Positions 27,376 through 37,058 of a stretch of DNA of 64,000 nt are shown here, one piece after another. Under the pieces are notes generated by a model. It did no database searches, was not told the origin of the DNA, and saw nothing but the letters and a program-made list of their open reading frames with translations. The position numbers were made by a program, and so were the translations under genes. Source of the DNA: Streptomyces atratus (GTDB lineage Bacteria > Actinomycetota > Actinomycetes > Streptomycetales > Streptomycetaceae); assembly GCF_014648655.1 (NCBI RefSeq), contig NZ_BMRN01000003.1, positions 266,335 through 330,334 of the forward strand, written 5' to 3'. The first letter of the stretch is position 1. Each line of letters opens with the position of its first letter.

Positions 27376-28620
27376 TCATGAGCGGCTACGGGGCAGTTCC
27401 GGCTCGTGCTGCGACGTCTGGTCGTGTCGGGGAAGCAGGAGCGGGGTGGTCAGGATGAGCAGTCCCGCGACCATGAGAGCGGTGCGTGGGCCGGTGACGT
27501 CGGCGAGCAGTCCGCCGAGCGCGGTGAGGACGGCGATGGACGCCTGCTGGCCGATCGACCAGGCCGACAGGGTGCGGGCGACGAGATGCTTGGGGGTGTG
27601 TTCGAGCCGGTAGGTGGCGAGCACCGGGGTGTACAGGCTCATGTTGACGATGATCGCCAGCTCGACAGCTATCACGGTGACGAGGCCGACGACGCCGGGA
27701 CGGACGAAGGCCAGGCCGATCAGCCAGATGGCGCGCAGGGTGCCGACGGTCCGGAAGACCCAGTGCCGGCCGTAGCGGGCCACGACACGGCGGGCCAGCC
27801 GCGAGCCGATGAGTCCGCCGACGCAGGGAGCGGCGAAGGCGAGGCCGTACTGCCAGGGCGGGAACCCGAGCCGGCGAAGCAGGAGCACAGCCAGCAGCGG
27901 CTCGGTGGCCATGATCAGACCGGCGACGAGCATTTGGTTGAGGTAGAGCGCCCGCAAGCCGGGATGACCCATGATGTGTCGCCAGCCGTCAAGCAATGCG
28001 CCCGCCCGGGCCGGGCTTCTGTCGGTCGGTTGCGGCGCTTCTTCTCGGCCGCGGATCGCGGTGAGACACAGCGCGGAGAGCAGGTAGCTGAGTGCGTCGA
28101 CCACCACGGTGATGACCGGCCCGAACAGGCCGATCGCCGCCCCGCCCAGCGGTGGCCCGACTGCGATGGAGCTCCAGTTCGTGGACTCGAACCGCGCGTT
28201 GGCCACGAGCAGGTCATCCGGCCGGACGAGGGCCTTGAGGTAGGCGCCGCTCGCCGCGTTGAAGGCGATCTTGGCTGCGGCGACCACGGCCGAGATCACG
28301 AGCAGCTGGACGAAACTGAGCAAACCGAAGGCGTAGGCGACCGGGACCGTCGCCATGACCGCGAACCGGGTCAGGTCCGTCGCGATCATGACCAGGCGCT
28401 TGCGCCGGAACTCCACCCACGGCGCGAGTGGCACCGCGATCAGCGCGCCCACCGCAGGCCCCACCGCGGACAGCGCGGACACCTCGGCGGGGCCGGCATG
28501 CAACGCCAGCACGGCGATCAGCGGCAATGCCCCGAACCCCAGCCCGGACCCATAAGCGCTCACCGCATATGCCGCCCACAGCCAGCCGAACTGCCGGCCC
28601 AACGGTGTCCTGCCCACCAT
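27376..28620 (-). CDS. MFS transporter, EntS/macrolide-efflux type
   Basis: The ATG at 28620 follows AAGGGGG and gives MVGRTPLGRQFGWLWAAYAV; length is 414 residues with about 12 membrane spans. The MFS loop motif appears as APWVEFRRKRLVMIATDLTR. The sequence most resembles MFS_3 proteins that export siderophores or macrolides (NMSLYTPVLATYRLEHTPKH, with a following AWSIGQQ). It is divergent from a broken LysR gene that probably once controlled it. It lies 99 bases upstream of the isochorismatase-like gene on the same strand. The substrate cannot be told from sequence. Confidence 0.88.
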   Translation of the reverse strand: MVGRTPLGRQFGWLWAAYAVSAYGSGLGFGALPLIAVLALHAGPAEVSALSAVGPAVGALIAVPLAPWVEFRRKRLVMIATDLTRFAVMATVPVAYAFGLLSFVQLLVISAVVAAAKIAFNAASGAYLKALVRPDDLLVANARFESTNWSSIAVGPPLGGAAIGLFGPVITVVVDALSYLLSALCLTAIRGREEAPQPTDRSPARAGALLDGWRHIMGHPGLRALYLNQMLVAGLIMATEPLLAVLLLRRLGFPPWQYGLAFAAPCVGGLIGSRLARRVVARYGRHWVFRTVGTLRAIWLIGLAFVRPGVVGLVTVIAVELAIIVNMSLYTPVLATYRLEHTPKHLVARTLSAWSIGQQASIAVLTALGGLLADVTGPRTALMVAGLLILTTPLLLPRHDQTSQHEPELPRSRS

Positions 28621-28759
28621 GCTCGGCGCGCCCCCTTGATGTCCCACCCGAACAATCCGACATTGACCGGTGAGAGCTAAGCGAGCAGCACAACAGCAGG
28701 TCAAACAACTGCACTGCCAGTCATTCACAACCATCGGTTGTTCACTCAGGTGGATCGGT

Positions 28760-29205
28760 GTGGATCTCGAAGCAGTCCGTACCTTCGTCGCCGTCGCGGA
28801 AGCGGGCCGGTTCCAGAAAGCCGCCGCCGACCTGTCGATCGCCCAGCAGGCTGTCTCCAAGCGCATTGCCGCGCTGGAGCGCAACCTCGGCGTGCGGTTG
28901 TTCACCCGCGCCCCGCGTCGAGCTCACCATCGTGGGGCAGGCATTCCTGCCCCACGCCCGCGAGCTGCTGCGCGTCGCCGAGCGCGCGGTCGCGTCCGTG
29001 CGCCCCGGCCGCCGTCCGCTGCGCGTCGACGTGATCGCCTCGCGCCGCGCGGCGTCGGGCCTGATGCGCGGCTTCCACCTCGCGCGCCCGTCTGCCCGCA
29101 CTCGCTCCTCTGGCGCCGCGACAACCCCCACCCAGCGCCGGCCACCCTCCACGCCCACCTCGCCGCCACAGCGGCCGGCCACGACGCCGCCGGGACCTGG
29201 GCGGC
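28760..29205 (+). pseudogene. LysR-family regulator, frameshifted and internally deleted
   Basis: The GTG at 28760 begins an intact LysR helix-turn-helix (VDLEAVRTFVAVAEAGRFQK, then AQQAVSKRIAALERNLGVRL). Near 28915-28922 the frame shifts; the family sequence resumes in another frame as VELTIVGQAFLPHARELLRV and SGLMRGFH. Near 29085 it jumps, back in the first frame, to a LysR C-terminus (PHSLLWRRDNPHP and GTWAA). About 130 residues of the effector domain are missing. Divergence from the MFS gene suggests its former target. Confidence 0.8.
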
Positions 29206-29374
29206 TGCCGGACGGGTTGCAGCCGGCGGGGTGCGGTGGCTTCGGACGGTGTGCCGGTGCGGAGGGTGGGTGTGGGCCTTGTCCTCGATTTCCGGAGGGG
29301 CTCGATTTTCTGCCGCCCCGTTCACCTTCTGCGACGATGCCAAGAAGAGGGGCGGGCGACAGGAAGGGAACGGT

Positions 29375-31222
29375 ATGTGCGGAATCGTCGGATACGTCGG
29401 TGGGCAGTCGGCGCAGGACGTCGTTGTCGCGGGTCTCAAGCGCCTCGAATACCGGGGTTACGACTCGGCGGGAATCGCCGTCCTCGCGGACGGTGGGCTG
29501 GCCGCCGCGAAGAAGGCCGGGAAGCTCGTCAATCTGGAGAAGACGCTGGCCGAGGAGCCGCTTCCGGCCGGGACCACCGGGATCGGGCACACCCGCTGGG
29601 CCACTCACGGCGCCCCCACCGACGCCAATGCCCACCCGCACCTCGACAATGCGGGCCGCGTCGCCGTCGTGCACAACGGGATCATCGAGAACTTCGCCGT
29701 CCTGCGCGCCGAACTCGCCGAGCGCGGCCACGATCTGGCCTCCGAGACCGACACCGAGGTCGTCGCCCATCTCCTCGCCGAGGCGTTCTCGTCCTGTGCC
29801 GACCTGGCGGAGGCGATGCGGCAGGTCTGCCGGCAGCTGGAGGGCGCCTTCACCCTCGTCGCCGTGCACGCGGACGCGCCCGACGCGGTGGTCGGGGCCC
29901 GGCGCAACTCGCCGCTCGTGGTGGGGGTGGGGGAGGACGAGTCGTTCCTGGCCTCCGACGTGGCCGCGTTCATCGCGCACACCCGCTCCGCGATCGAGCT
30001 GGGGCAGGACCAGGTGGTGGAGCTGCGCCGGGAAGGTGTCACCGTCACCGACTTCGACGGGCGGCCCGCCGAGGTCCGTAAGTACCACGTGGACTGGGAC
30101 GTCTCCGCCGCCGAGAAGGGCGGCCACGACTACTTCATGCTCAAGGAGATCGCCGAACAGCCCAAGGCCGTCGCCGACACGCTCCTCGGGCGGATCGACG
30201 GCGCGGGCCGGCTCCACCTCGACGAGGTACGGATCACGCCCCGCGAGCTCCGGGAGGTCGACAAGGTCGTCATCGTCGCCTGCGGTACCGCGTTCCACGC
30301 AGGGATGATCGCCAAGTACGCCATCGAGCACTGGACCAGGATTCCCTGCGAGACCGAGCTGGCCAGCGAGTTCCGCTACCGCGACCCGATCCTCGACCAC
30401 CGCACCCTCGTCGTCGCGATCTCCCAGTCCGGCGAGACGATGGACACCCTGATGGCCCTGCGGCACGCCCGCGAACAGGGCGCGAAGGTCCTCGCCATCT
30501 GCAACACGAACGGCTCCACCATCCCGCGGGAGTCCGATGCCGTGCTCTACACGCACGCCGGGCCCGAAGTCGCCGTCGCCTCCACCAAGGCGTTTCTCAC
30601 CCAGCTCGTCGCCTGCTACCTCGTCGCCCTGTATCTCGGACAGATCTGCGGTACGAAGTGGGGAGACGAGATCCGGACCGTCATCCGCCAGCTCTCCGAG
30701 ATCTCCGGGGCGGTCGAACGGGTCCTTGCGACCATGGAACCCGTACGCGCACTCGCCCGCTCCCTCGCCGACCACGACACCGTGCTCTTCCTGGGCCGCC
30801 ATGTCGGCTATCCCGTAGCCCTGGAAGGCGCGTTGAAGCTCAAGGAACTCGCGTACATGCACGCCGAGGGTTTCGCCGCCGGTGAGCTCAAGCACGGGCC
30901 GATCGCGCTCATCGAGGACGATCTGCCGGTCGTCGTGGTCGTGCCCTCACCGCGCGGCCGGTCGGTGCTGCACGACAAGATCGTGTCGAACATCCAGGAG
31001 ATCCGGGCCCGCGGCGCCCGCACCATCGTCATTGCCGAGGAGGGCGACGAGGCGGTCGTCCCGTACGCCGACCATCTGATCCGGATTCCCGTTACGCCTA
31101 CGCTGCTTCAGCCGCTGGTGTCGACCGTGCCGCTGCAGGTGTTCGCCTGCGAACTGGCGACGGCCCGCGGCAACGACGTGGACCAGCCGCGCAATCTGGC
31201 GAAGTCCGTGACCGTGGAGTAG
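29375..31222 (+). CDS. glmS: glutamine-fructose-6-phosphate aminotransferase
   Basis: GlmS makes glucosamine-6-P from fructose-6-P and glutamine for cell-wall synthesis. The 615-residue protein starts [20 protein letters not shown], which places the catalytic Cys at residue 2 after Met removal. The glutaminase motifs [18 protein letters not shown] and [14 protein letters not shown] are intact. The two SIS domains ([30 protein letters not shown]) and the terminal [11 protein letters not shown] are intact too. The start follows AGGAAGGG. It is followed by acpS after 20 bases. Confidence 0.98.
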   Translation: MCGIVGYVGGQSAQDVVVAGLKRLEYRGYDSAGIAVLADGGLAAAKKAGKLVNLEKTLAEEPLPAGTTGIGHTRWATHGAPTDANAHPHLDNAGRVAVVHNGIIENFAVLRAELAERGHDLASETDTEVVAHLLAEAFSSCADLAEAMRQVCRQLEGAFTLVAVHADAPDAVVGARRNSPLVVGVGEDESFLASDVAAFIAHTRSAIELGQDQVVELRREGVTVTDFDGRPAEVRKYHVDWDVSAAEKGGHDYFMLKEIAEQPKAVADTLLGRIDGAGRLHLDEVRITPRELREVDKVVIVACGTAFHAGMIAKYAIEHWTRIPCETELASEFRYRDPILDHRTLVVAISQSGETMDTLMALRHAREQGAKVLAICNTNGSTIPRESDAVLYTHAGPEVAVASTKAFLTQLVACYLVALYLGQICGTKWGDEIRTVIRQLSEISGAVERVLATMEPVRALARSLADHDTVLFLGRHVGYPVALEGALKLKELAYMHAEGFAAGELKHGPIALIEDDLPVVVVVPSPRGRSVLHDKIVSNIQEIRARGARTIVIAEEGDEAVVPYADHLIRIPVTPTLLQPLVSTVPLQVFACELATARGNDVDQPRNLAKSVTVE

Positions 31223-31242
31223 CGAGCAGTGAAGGAACACGC

Positions 31243-31611
31243 GTGATCATCGGGGTCGGGATCGATGTGGCCGAGATTGAACGGTTCGACGCGGCGCTGG
31301 AGCGTACGCCGCAGATGGCCGACCGGCTCTTCCTGAAGAGTGAGTTGCTGCTGCCCAGCGGCGAGCGGCGCGGTATCGCCTCGCTCGCCGCGCGGTTCGC
31401 CGCGAAGGAAGCCCTCGCGAAGGCGCTCGGCGCGCCGAGCGGCCTGCTGTGGACGGATGCCGAGGTGTACGTCGAGGACAGCGGGCAGCCCCGGCTGCGG
31501 GTGATCGGCACGGTTGCCGCGCGCGCGGCCGAGCTGGGCGTACGGCACTGGCATGTGTCGCTGAGCCACGACGCGGGGGTGGCGTCGGCCGTGGTGATCG
31601 CGGAGGGTTGA
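31243..31611 (+). CDS. acpS: holo-[acyl-carrier-protein] synthase
   Basis: AcpS transfers phosphopantetheine from CoA to ACP serine. The 122-residue protein starts at GTG with [20 protein letters not shown]; the Mg-binding Asp lies in [10 protein letters not shown] and Glu in [13 protein letters not shown]. The C-terminal [20 protein letters not shown] is typical. It sits between glmS and nnrD, 4 bases before the latter, as in other streptomycetes. Confidence 0.96.
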   Translation: MIIGVGIDVAEIERFDAALERTPQMADRLFLKSELLLPSGERRGIASLAARFAAKEALAKALGAPSGLLWTDAEVYVEDSGQPRLRVIGTVAARAAELGVRHWHVSLSHDAGVASAVVIAEG

Positions 31612-31615
31612 GCAC

Positions 31616-33076
31616 ATGCGTACTGCGTACAGCGTTGAGACCGTACGGGCCGCCGAACGGGCCCTGATGGCCAAACTCCCCGAGGGCGCCCTGATGCAGC
31701 GCGCCGCGGCGGGGCTCGCGGCGGCCTGCGCCGATGTGCTGCGGCGGCGCGGCCGGGTGTACGGGTCCCGGGTCGTCCTGCTCGTCGGCAGCGGCGACAA
31801 CGGGGGCGACGCGCTGTACGCGGGTGCCCGGCTGGCCCGCCGCGGCGCGGGCGTGCGCGCCGTGCTCACCTCCCCGGGGCGCGCCCATGAGGGCGGGCTC
31901 GCGGCGCTGCTCGCGGCGGGCGGGCGCGTGGCCGAGGGGGACGCGGCGACGAGCGCCTGGGGCGGACACATCGATCTCGTCGTGGACGGGATCACCGGCA
32001 TCGGCGGGCGCGGGGGGCTGCGCGCGGAGGCCGCCGAGCTGGTGCGGGCCTTCGAGGCGACCGGTGCGGCCTTCGTCGCCGTCGATCTGCCCAGCGGGGT
32101 CGAGGCCGACACCGGCGAGGTGCTCGGCGACGCGGTGCGTGCCGACGCGACCGTCACCTTCGGTACGTACAAGCCGGGGCTGATCATCGACCCGGCCGCC
32201 GGCCTGGCGGGCGCGCTGCACCTCGTCGACATCGGGCTCGGGCCCGAGCTGCCCGACGTACCCGACCTGGAAGCCTTGCAGTACGCGGACGTCGCCGCAC
32301 TCCTGCCGGTTCCCAGCAGCGAGAGCGACAAGTACCGGCGTGGTGTCGTCGGCATCGTCGCCGGTTCGGCGCGGTACCCGGGGGCGGCGGTGCTGGCCGT
32401 CTCCGGGGCGCTGCGGGGCGGTGCCGGAGCCGTGCGGTATGTCGGTCCCGGCGCCGGCGCGGTGATCGCCAGCCATCCGGAGACGCTGGTCCACGCGGGG
32501 CCGCCGTCGAAGGCGGGGCGGGTGCAGGCATGGGTCGTCGGGCCCGGACTCGGTGACGGTACGGAGGCCGTCGAGGCGGTCCGTGGCGTGCTGGCCGCGG
32601 ACGTTCCGGTGCTCGTCGACGCGGACGGGCTGCGGCTGCTCGACGCCACCGCCGTACGCTCGCGCACCGCGCCGACCGTCCTCACCCCGCACGCCGGTGA
32701 GGCCGCAGCCCTGCTCGGCGTCCCGCGCGAGGAGGTCGAGGCGGGGCGGCTCGCCGCCGTACGGGAACTGGCCGCCCGCTACCGCGCCACGGTCCTGCTC
32801 AAGGGGTCGACGACCCTGGTCGCCACCGACACCGGAGACACCCCCGTACGGGTCAACTCGACCGGCACCGCCTGGCTGGCCACGGCCGGGAGCGGCGACG
32901 TCCTCTCCGGCCTGACCGGCTCCCTGCTGGCCGCGGGCCTCGCCCCGCGCGACGCCGCGTCCGTCGGCGCGTACCTGCACGGCCTGGCCGCCCGCCACGC
33001 CTCGAACGGCGCTCCCGTCGCCGCGCAGGACGTCGCCGAGGCGATGTCGGCGGCATGGCGCGACGTACGGGCCTGA
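31616..33076 (+). CDS. nnrD: bifunctional NAD(P)H-hydrate epimerase / dehydratase
   Basis: Repairs hydrated NAD(P)H. The N-terminal YjeF-N epimerase domain (about 1-215) has VLLVGSGDNGGDALYAG and VDLPSGVEADTGEVLG. The C-terminal ribokinase-like dehydratase domain has VVGPGLGDG, VLTPHAGEAAALLGV and the active-site region STGTAWLATAGSGDVLSGLT. Length is 486 residues. It starts 4 bases after acpS. Confidence 0.95.
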   Translation: MRTAYSVETVRAAERALMAKLPEGALMQRAAAGLAAACADVLRRRGRVYGSRVVLLVGSGDNGGDALYAGARLARRGAGVRAVLTSPGRAHEGGLAALLAAGGRVAEGDAATSAWGGHIDLVVDGITGIGGRGGLRAEAAELVRAFEATGAAFVAVDLPSGVEADTGEVLGDAVRADATVTFGTYKPGLIIDPAAGLAGALHLVDIGLGPELPDVPDLEALQYADVAALLPVPSSESDKYRRGVVGIVAGSARYPGAAVLAVSGALRGGAGAVRYVGPGAGAVIASHPETLVHAGPPSKAGRVQAWVVGPGLGDGTEAVEAVRGVLAADVPVLVDADGLRLLDATAVRSRTAPTVLTPHAGEAAALLGVPREEVEAGRLAAVRELAARYRATVLLKGSTTLVATDTGDTPVRVNSTGTAWLATAGSGDVLSGLTGSLLAAGLAPRDAASVGAYLHGLAARHASNGAPVAAQDVAEAMSAAWRDVRA

Positions 33077-33137
33077 GTGATCCTGGGCGCAGGCAGGCGC
33101 CGACACGGGCTGACAGGGGTCGACAGGAGGGCCGATC

Positions 33138-33524
33138 ATGGGCAGCAGCAGCGATGTGCGTGTACGCCGGGTGTACGACCCGCCGGAGGACGGCGACGGC
33201 ACCCGCGTCCTCGTCGACCGGCTCTGGCCGCGCGGCGTGGCCAAGGACCGGGCCGGGATCGACAAGTGGCTCAAGGACGTCACCCCGTCGAACGAGCTGC
33301 GCGCCTGGTACCACGAGGACCGCACGGGCACCCGCTACGACGACTTCGTCGACCGCTACCGGGCCGAGCTGGCCGACCCCGCCCACACGGCGGCCGTCGG
33401 GGAGCTGGTGGAACTGGTCCGCGCGGGCGGGCCGGTGACGCTGGTCACGGCGGTCAAGGACGTACCGCACAGCCATGTCCCGGTCCTCGTCGACCATCTG
33501 GAACACGAGCTGCGCCGTCACTGA
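33138..33524 (+). CDS. DUF488 family protein
   Basis: A 128-residue member of DUF488 (function unknown). Hallmarks are RRVYDPPEDGDGTRVLVDRLW-PRG near the N-terminus, LKDVTPSNELRAWYHED and VTLVTAVKDVPHSHVPVLVD. The ATG follows GGAGGGCCGATC. It lies between nnrD and alr, where no function follows from context. Confidence 0.9.
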   Translation: MGSSSDVRVRRVYDPPEDGDGTRVLVDRLWPRGVAKDRAGIDKWLKDVTPSNELRAWYHEDRTGTRYDDFVDRYRAELADPAHTAAVGELVELVRAGGPVTLVTAVKDVPHSHVPVLVDHLEHELRRH

Positions 33525-33622
33525 GGTGTACACACCCAGCACGGCGGGCGACCCCGGCTGCGGGGCCCTTCCCGGCCCGCCGCCCGAGGGTCCTGTCGTA
33601 CGCCTCTGAGAGACTGGGCGCG

Positions 33623-34777
33623 ATGAACGAGACAGCGTCCTTGAGAGCCCGTGCCGAGATCGACCTCGCCGCATTGCGCGCCAACGTGCGTGTACTTCGC
33701 GCGCGGGCGGCCGGCGCGCAACTCATGGCCGTCGTCAAATCCGATGCGTACGGGCACGGGGCGGTGCCCTGCGCCCGGGCCGCGCTGGAGGCCGGGGCGA
33801 CCTGGCTGGGCACCGCGACGCCGCAGGAGGCGCTCGCCCTGCGGGCTGCCGGACTCGGCGGCCGGGTGATGTGCTGGCTGTGGACGCCGGGCGGCCCCTG
33901 GCGCGAGGCGATCGAGGCCGACATCGACGTGTCGGTGAGCGGGATGTGGGCCCTGCGCGAGGTCGTGGCCGCGGCCACTGAGGCCGGCATTCCGGCCCGT
34001 GTCCAGCTCAAGGCCGACACCGGCCTCGGGCGCAACGGCTGCCAGCCCGCCGACTGGCCGGAGCTGGTCGCCGCCGCCCGCGCCGCCGAGGACGCGGGCA
34101 CTGTCAGGATCACCGGCCTCTGGTCCCACTTCGCCTGCGCCGACGAGCCCGGCCACCCCTCCATCGCCGCCCAGCTGAACCTGTTCCGGGACATGGTCGC
34201 GTACGCGGAGAAGGAGGGCGTCGACCCCGAGGTGCGCCACATCGCCAACTCCCCGGCGACGCTGACGATCCCCGAGGCGCACTTCGACCTCGTACGGACC
34301 GGGATCGCCATGTACGGCATCTCGCCCAGCCCCGAGCTGGGCACCCCGGCCGACTTCGGGCTGCGCCCCGTCATGAGGCTCGTCGCGTCGGTCGCCCTGG
34401 TCAAGCGGGTGCCGGCCGGTCACGGGGTCAGTTACGGACACCACTACACGACCTCCGCCGAGACCACCCTGGGCCTGGTTCCGGTCGGCTATGCGGACGG
34501 CATCCCGCGCCATGCCTCCGGCCGTGCACCCGTCCTGGTCGGCGGTGTGCGGCGGCGGATCGCGGGCCGGGTGGCCATGGACCAGTTCGTCGTCGACCTC
34601 GACGGGGACGAGACCGAGGTGGGCACCGAGGCGGTGCTCTTCGGCCCGGGGGACCGGGGCGAGCCGAGCGCCGAGGACTGGGCTCAGGCCTGCGACACGA
34701 TCGCGTACGAGATCGTCACCCGGATCAGCAGCCGTGTTCCGCGCGTCCATCTGAATGGCACCCCGGCCGAGTCCTGA
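33623..34777 (+). CDS. alr: alanine racemase
   Basis: PLP-dependent conversion of L-Ala to D-Ala for peptidoglycan. The start MNETASLRARAEIDLAALRA gives 384 residues. Lys39 in MAVVKSDAYGHG forms the PLP Schiff base. The catalytic Tyr lies in the segment GHGVSYGHHYTT and the phosphate-binding region in HIANSPATL. The C-terminal beta domain has GLVPVGYADGIPRHASGR and VAMDQFVVDL. An alpha/beta hydrolase gene and tsaE follow. Confidence 0.97.
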   Translation: MNETASLRARAEIDLAALRANVRVLRARAAGAQLMAVVKSDAYGHGAVPCARAALEAGATWLGTATPQEALALRAAGLGGRVMCWLWTPGGPWREAIEADIDVSVSGMWALREVVAAATEAGIPARVQLKADTGLGRNGCQPADWPELVAAARAAEDAGTVRITGLWSHFACADEPGHPSIAAQLNLFRDMVAYAEKEGVDPEVRHIANSPATLTIPEAHFDLVRTGIAMYGISPSPELGTPADFGLRPVMRLVASVALVKRVPAGHGVSYGHHYTTSAETTLGLVPVGYADGIPRHASGRAPVLVGGVRRRIAGRVAMDQFVVDLDGDETEVGTEAVLFGPGDRGEPSAEDWAQACDTIAYEIVTRISSRVPRVHLNGTPAES

Positions 34778-34870
34778 CCGATCAAGCGCCCCTGACCAGG
34801 CACGATCTGAGCACGACCGGAACAGACCAGCCCTGACCTGACGGATACGACCGACGAGGAGCGCGGCACG

Positions 34871-36145
34871 GTGAGCGAGATCGGTGCGGGGGACGCGGTG
34901 ACGACGGCCGCTACGGCGGTCGGCTGGCGCCGGGCAGGGATCGCCGGAGCCGCCATAGGTGTGATCGCGGCAGGTGCGGCCGCCGGCGTCGCGGTCGAGC
35001 GGCTGACCGTGGGCCGCGGCATGCGCAGAAGGGCGAGGCTGGCGCTGGACGCCTCGGGGCCGTACGGCTCGCTGCGCGGGCTGCCGGGCCGGGCCGCGGC
35101 CGACGACGGCACCGAGCTGTACTACGAGGTCGACGAGGTCGAACCGGACGGCGGTTCGGGGGCCGCCGGGGGCGGCGAAAGCGGTACCGGCGCCTCCGGT
35201 ACCGCCACGGGGGCCGGTACGCGCCGCCGTCGGCTCTTCGGCCGCAAGGCACCCGCGCCCGTCACCGTCGTCTTCAGCCACGGCTACTGCCTGAGCCAGG
35301 ACTCCTGGCACTTCCAGCGGGCGGCGCTGCGCGGCCTGGTCCGCACCGTCCACTGGGACCAGCGCAGCCACGGCCGCTCGGAGCGGGGCCGGGCACAGGC
35401 GGACGGGGTGACGGTCGGCATCGACCAGCTCGGCCGTGATCTGAAGGCGGTCATCGACGCGGCCGCCCCGGAGGGTCGGCTGGTGCTGGTCGGGCACTCG
35501 ATGGGCGGCATGACGATGATGGCGCTCGCCGAGCAGTACCCCCAGCTCATCCGGGACCGGGTCGCCGCCGTCGCCTTCGTCGGCACATCGAGCGGAAAGC
35601 TCGGCGAGGTCACTTTCGGGCTGCCGATCGCGGGCGTGAACGCCGTGCGGCGGGTGCTGCCCGGGGTGCTCAAGGCGCTCGGCTCCCAGGCCGAGCTGGT
35701 GGAACGGGGTCGGCGGGCGACCGCCGACCTCTTCGCCGGGCTGATCAAGCGGTACTCGTTCGGTTCGCGGGACGTGGACCCGGCGGTCGAGCGGTTCGCC
35801 GAGCGGCTCATCGAATCCACCCCGATCGATGTGGTCGCCGAGTTCTACCCGGCCTTCACCGAACACGACAAGAGCCACGTCCTGCCCGCCTTCCGTGACC
35901 TCCCGGTGCTGATCCTGGCGGGCGACAAGGACCTGGTGACGCCCAGCTCGCACAGCGAGGCCATCGCGGACCATCTGCCGGACGCGGAGCTGGTCATCGT
36001 CCCGGACGCGGGTCATCTGGTCATGCTGGAACACCCGGAAACGGTGACGGACCGGCTGGCGGACCTGCTGGTACGCGTCGGCGCGGTGCCGGCAGCGGCT
36101 AACGTTGGCGGGCATGGAAGCACCGCACAACAGCCTGGCGGCTGA
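34871..36145 (+). CDS. membrane-associated alpha/beta hydrolase
   Basis: A 424-residue hydrolase with a GTG start. One membrane span lies at about residues 23-43 (AGIAGAAIGVIAAGAAAGVA). A Gly/Ser/Thr-rich low-complexity insert follows at about 93-120. The hydrolase fold has the Ser elbow LVGHSMGGMT, Asp in AGDKDLVTP and His in PDAGHLVMLE. This gene regularly sits between alr and tsaE in streptomycetes. The 3' end overlaps tsaE by 32 bases. Substrate unknown. Confidence 0.9.
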   Translation: MSEIGAGDAVTTAATAVGWRRAGIAGAAIGVIAAGAAAGVAVERLTVGRGMRRRARLALDASGPYGSLRGLPGRAAADDGTELYYEVDEVEPDGGSGAAGGGESGTGASGTATGAGTRRRRLFGRKAPAPVTVVFSHGYCLSQDSWHFQRAALRGLVRTVHWDQRSHGRSERGRAQADGVTVGIDQLGRDLKAVIDAAAPEGRLVLVGHSMGGMTMMALAEQYPQLIRDRVAAVAFVGTSSGKLGEVTFGLPIAGVNAVRRVLPGVLKALGSQAELVERGRRATADLFAGLIKRYSFGSRDVDPAVERFAERLIESTPIDVVAEFYPAFTEHDKSHVLPAFRDLPVLILAGDKDLVTPSSHSEAIADHLPDAELVIVPDAGHLVMLEHPETVTDRLADLLVRVGAVPAAANVGGHGSTAQQPGG

Positions 36146-36662
36146 GGTGGACGAGAGCGCCGCGCCGGGCACCGTCACCGTGAGCCTCGCCGTCGAGTCC
36201 CCCGAACAGATGCAGGCCCTCGGCCGTCGGATCGCGGGTGTACTGCGCCCCGGCGACCTCGTGATGCTCACCGGTGAGCTCGGCGCCGGAAAGACGACGC
36301 TGACCCGGGGGCTCGGCGAGGGCCTCGGGGTGCGCGGCGCCGTCACCTCTCCCACCTTCGTGATCGCCCGCGTCCACCCGTCGCTGACCGGCGGTCCCGC
36401 GCTGGTCCACGTCGACGCGTACCGCCTCGGCGGCGGGCTGGACGAGATGGAGGACCTGGACCTCGATGTGTCGCTGCCGGAGTCGGTGGTGGTCGTGGAA
36501 TGGGGCGACGGCAAGGTCGAGGAGCTGTCCGAGGACCGGCTCCAGGTGGTGATCCACCGGGCGGTCGGCGACACGGACGACGAACGGCGCACGGTCACGC
36601 TGATCGGGATCGGGGCACGCTGGGCGGGGCTGCGGGGGGCACGAGGGACGCTGGAGGGCTGA
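36114..36662 (+). CDS. tsaE: tRNA t6A biosynthesis ATPase TsaE
   Basis: TsaE is the ATPase that recycles the TsaB-TsaD complex making t6A37 in ANN-decoding tRNAs. The P-loop GELGAGKTTLTRGLGEGLG, SPTFVIARVH and the Trp-containing VVVVEWGDGKVEELS are family marks. The ATG at 36114 (182 residues) lies inside the preceding hydrolase gene; a TTG at 36105 is an alternative. tsaB and tsaD are encoded 1-2 kb downstream. Confidence 0.95.
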   Translation: MEAPHNSLAAEVDESAAPGTVTVSLAVESPEQMQALGRRIAGVLRPGDLVMLTGELGAGKTTLTRGLGEGLGVRGAVTSPTFVIARVHPSLTGGPALVHVDAYRLGGGLDEMEDLDLDVSLPESVVVVEWGDGKVEELSEDRLQVVIHRAVGDTDDERRTVTLIGIGARWAGLRGARGTLEG

Positions 36663-36744
36663 GCGCGGAGTGCGCTTTCCGACAGCGTGTCGGCAAATTG
36701 TTGCGCCGGGCGGGGCGGGCGTGGTCACATGGATGGCGAGAGCG

Positions 36745-36762
36745 GGTTAGGTCCGCCTAACC
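36745..36762. promoter_or_regulatory. inverted repeat before a small gene
   Basis: GGTTAGG (36745-36751) and CCTAACC (36756-36762) flank TCCG. The element lies 31 bases before the small gene at 36794 and may be an operator or part of its promoter. It recalls iron-box half-sites but does not fit their spacing. Confidence 0.5.
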
Positions 36763-36793
36763 ACGCCTTCCACCGGAGCCTCGGGAGGCATCC

Positions 36794-36973
36794 ATGACGA
36801 CGTCCGCCGAACGTGAAGTGCCGCCGCCGCCATCGATGAGAGACCTGCTGGCGGCTTGCGCCGCGGCCACGGCGGTCTCGACGCCGCCGCCGTCCACGGA
36901 CCGGGCTCCGGCCGTTGTCCCGCCCTCCGGCGCCGACCACGCCGAGTCCGCCCCGGAGCGACGGGCAGGCTGA
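36794..36973 (+). CDS. small Pro/Ala-rich protein
   Basis: A 59-residue protein with GGGAGG seven bases before the ATG. It begins MTTSAEREVPPPPSMRDLLA; a short helical segment (MRDLLAACAAATAVS) is followed by Pro-rich sequence. There is no membrane span or known domain. It lies alone between tsaE and the minus-strand L,D-transpeptidase-like gene, behind the inverted repeat at 36745. Confidence 0.6.
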   Translation: MTTSAEREVPPPPSMRDLLAACAAATAVSTPPPSTDRAPAVVPPSGADHAESAPERRAG

Positions 36974-37027
36974 ACGGACGCGCGGTGACGCGGCGCGGGG
37001 TACGCAAGCCGTGTGGCCGGACTTCAA

Positions 37028-37050
37028 GCCCGTCCGGCGATTGGGGAGAC
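37028..37050 (+). repeat. dispersed intergenic repeat, copy 2
   Basis: GCCCGTCCGGCGATTGGGGA is close to the copies at 9434 and 52321. It lies just outside the 3' end of the minus-strand L,D-transpeptidase-like gene. Confidence 0.6.
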
Positions 37051-37058
37051 CCCCGGGG

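Noticed and set aside
28932-28955. Perfect 10-bp hairpin (GTGGGGCAGG / CCTGCCCCAC)
   Set aside because: It lies inside the conserved LysR-type coding sequence (VGQAFLPHA) and has no regulatory context.
28670-29374. GlmS extended upstream in the same open frame to 28670
   Set aside because: GlmS must start with Met-Cys for its N-terminal nucleophile; the ATG at 29375 provides this and upstream sequence is the LysR remnant.
33518-36598. Open frame of about 1000 codons on the minus strand opposite alr, the hydrolase and tsaE
   Set aside because: It lies wholly antisense to conserved genes and its composition is that of a shadow frame.
36745-36762. Iron box (DmdR/IdeR site)
   Set aside because: The half-sites TTAGG/CCTAA are present but are only four bases apart; the iron box needs a 19-bp arrangement with nine bases between these arms.
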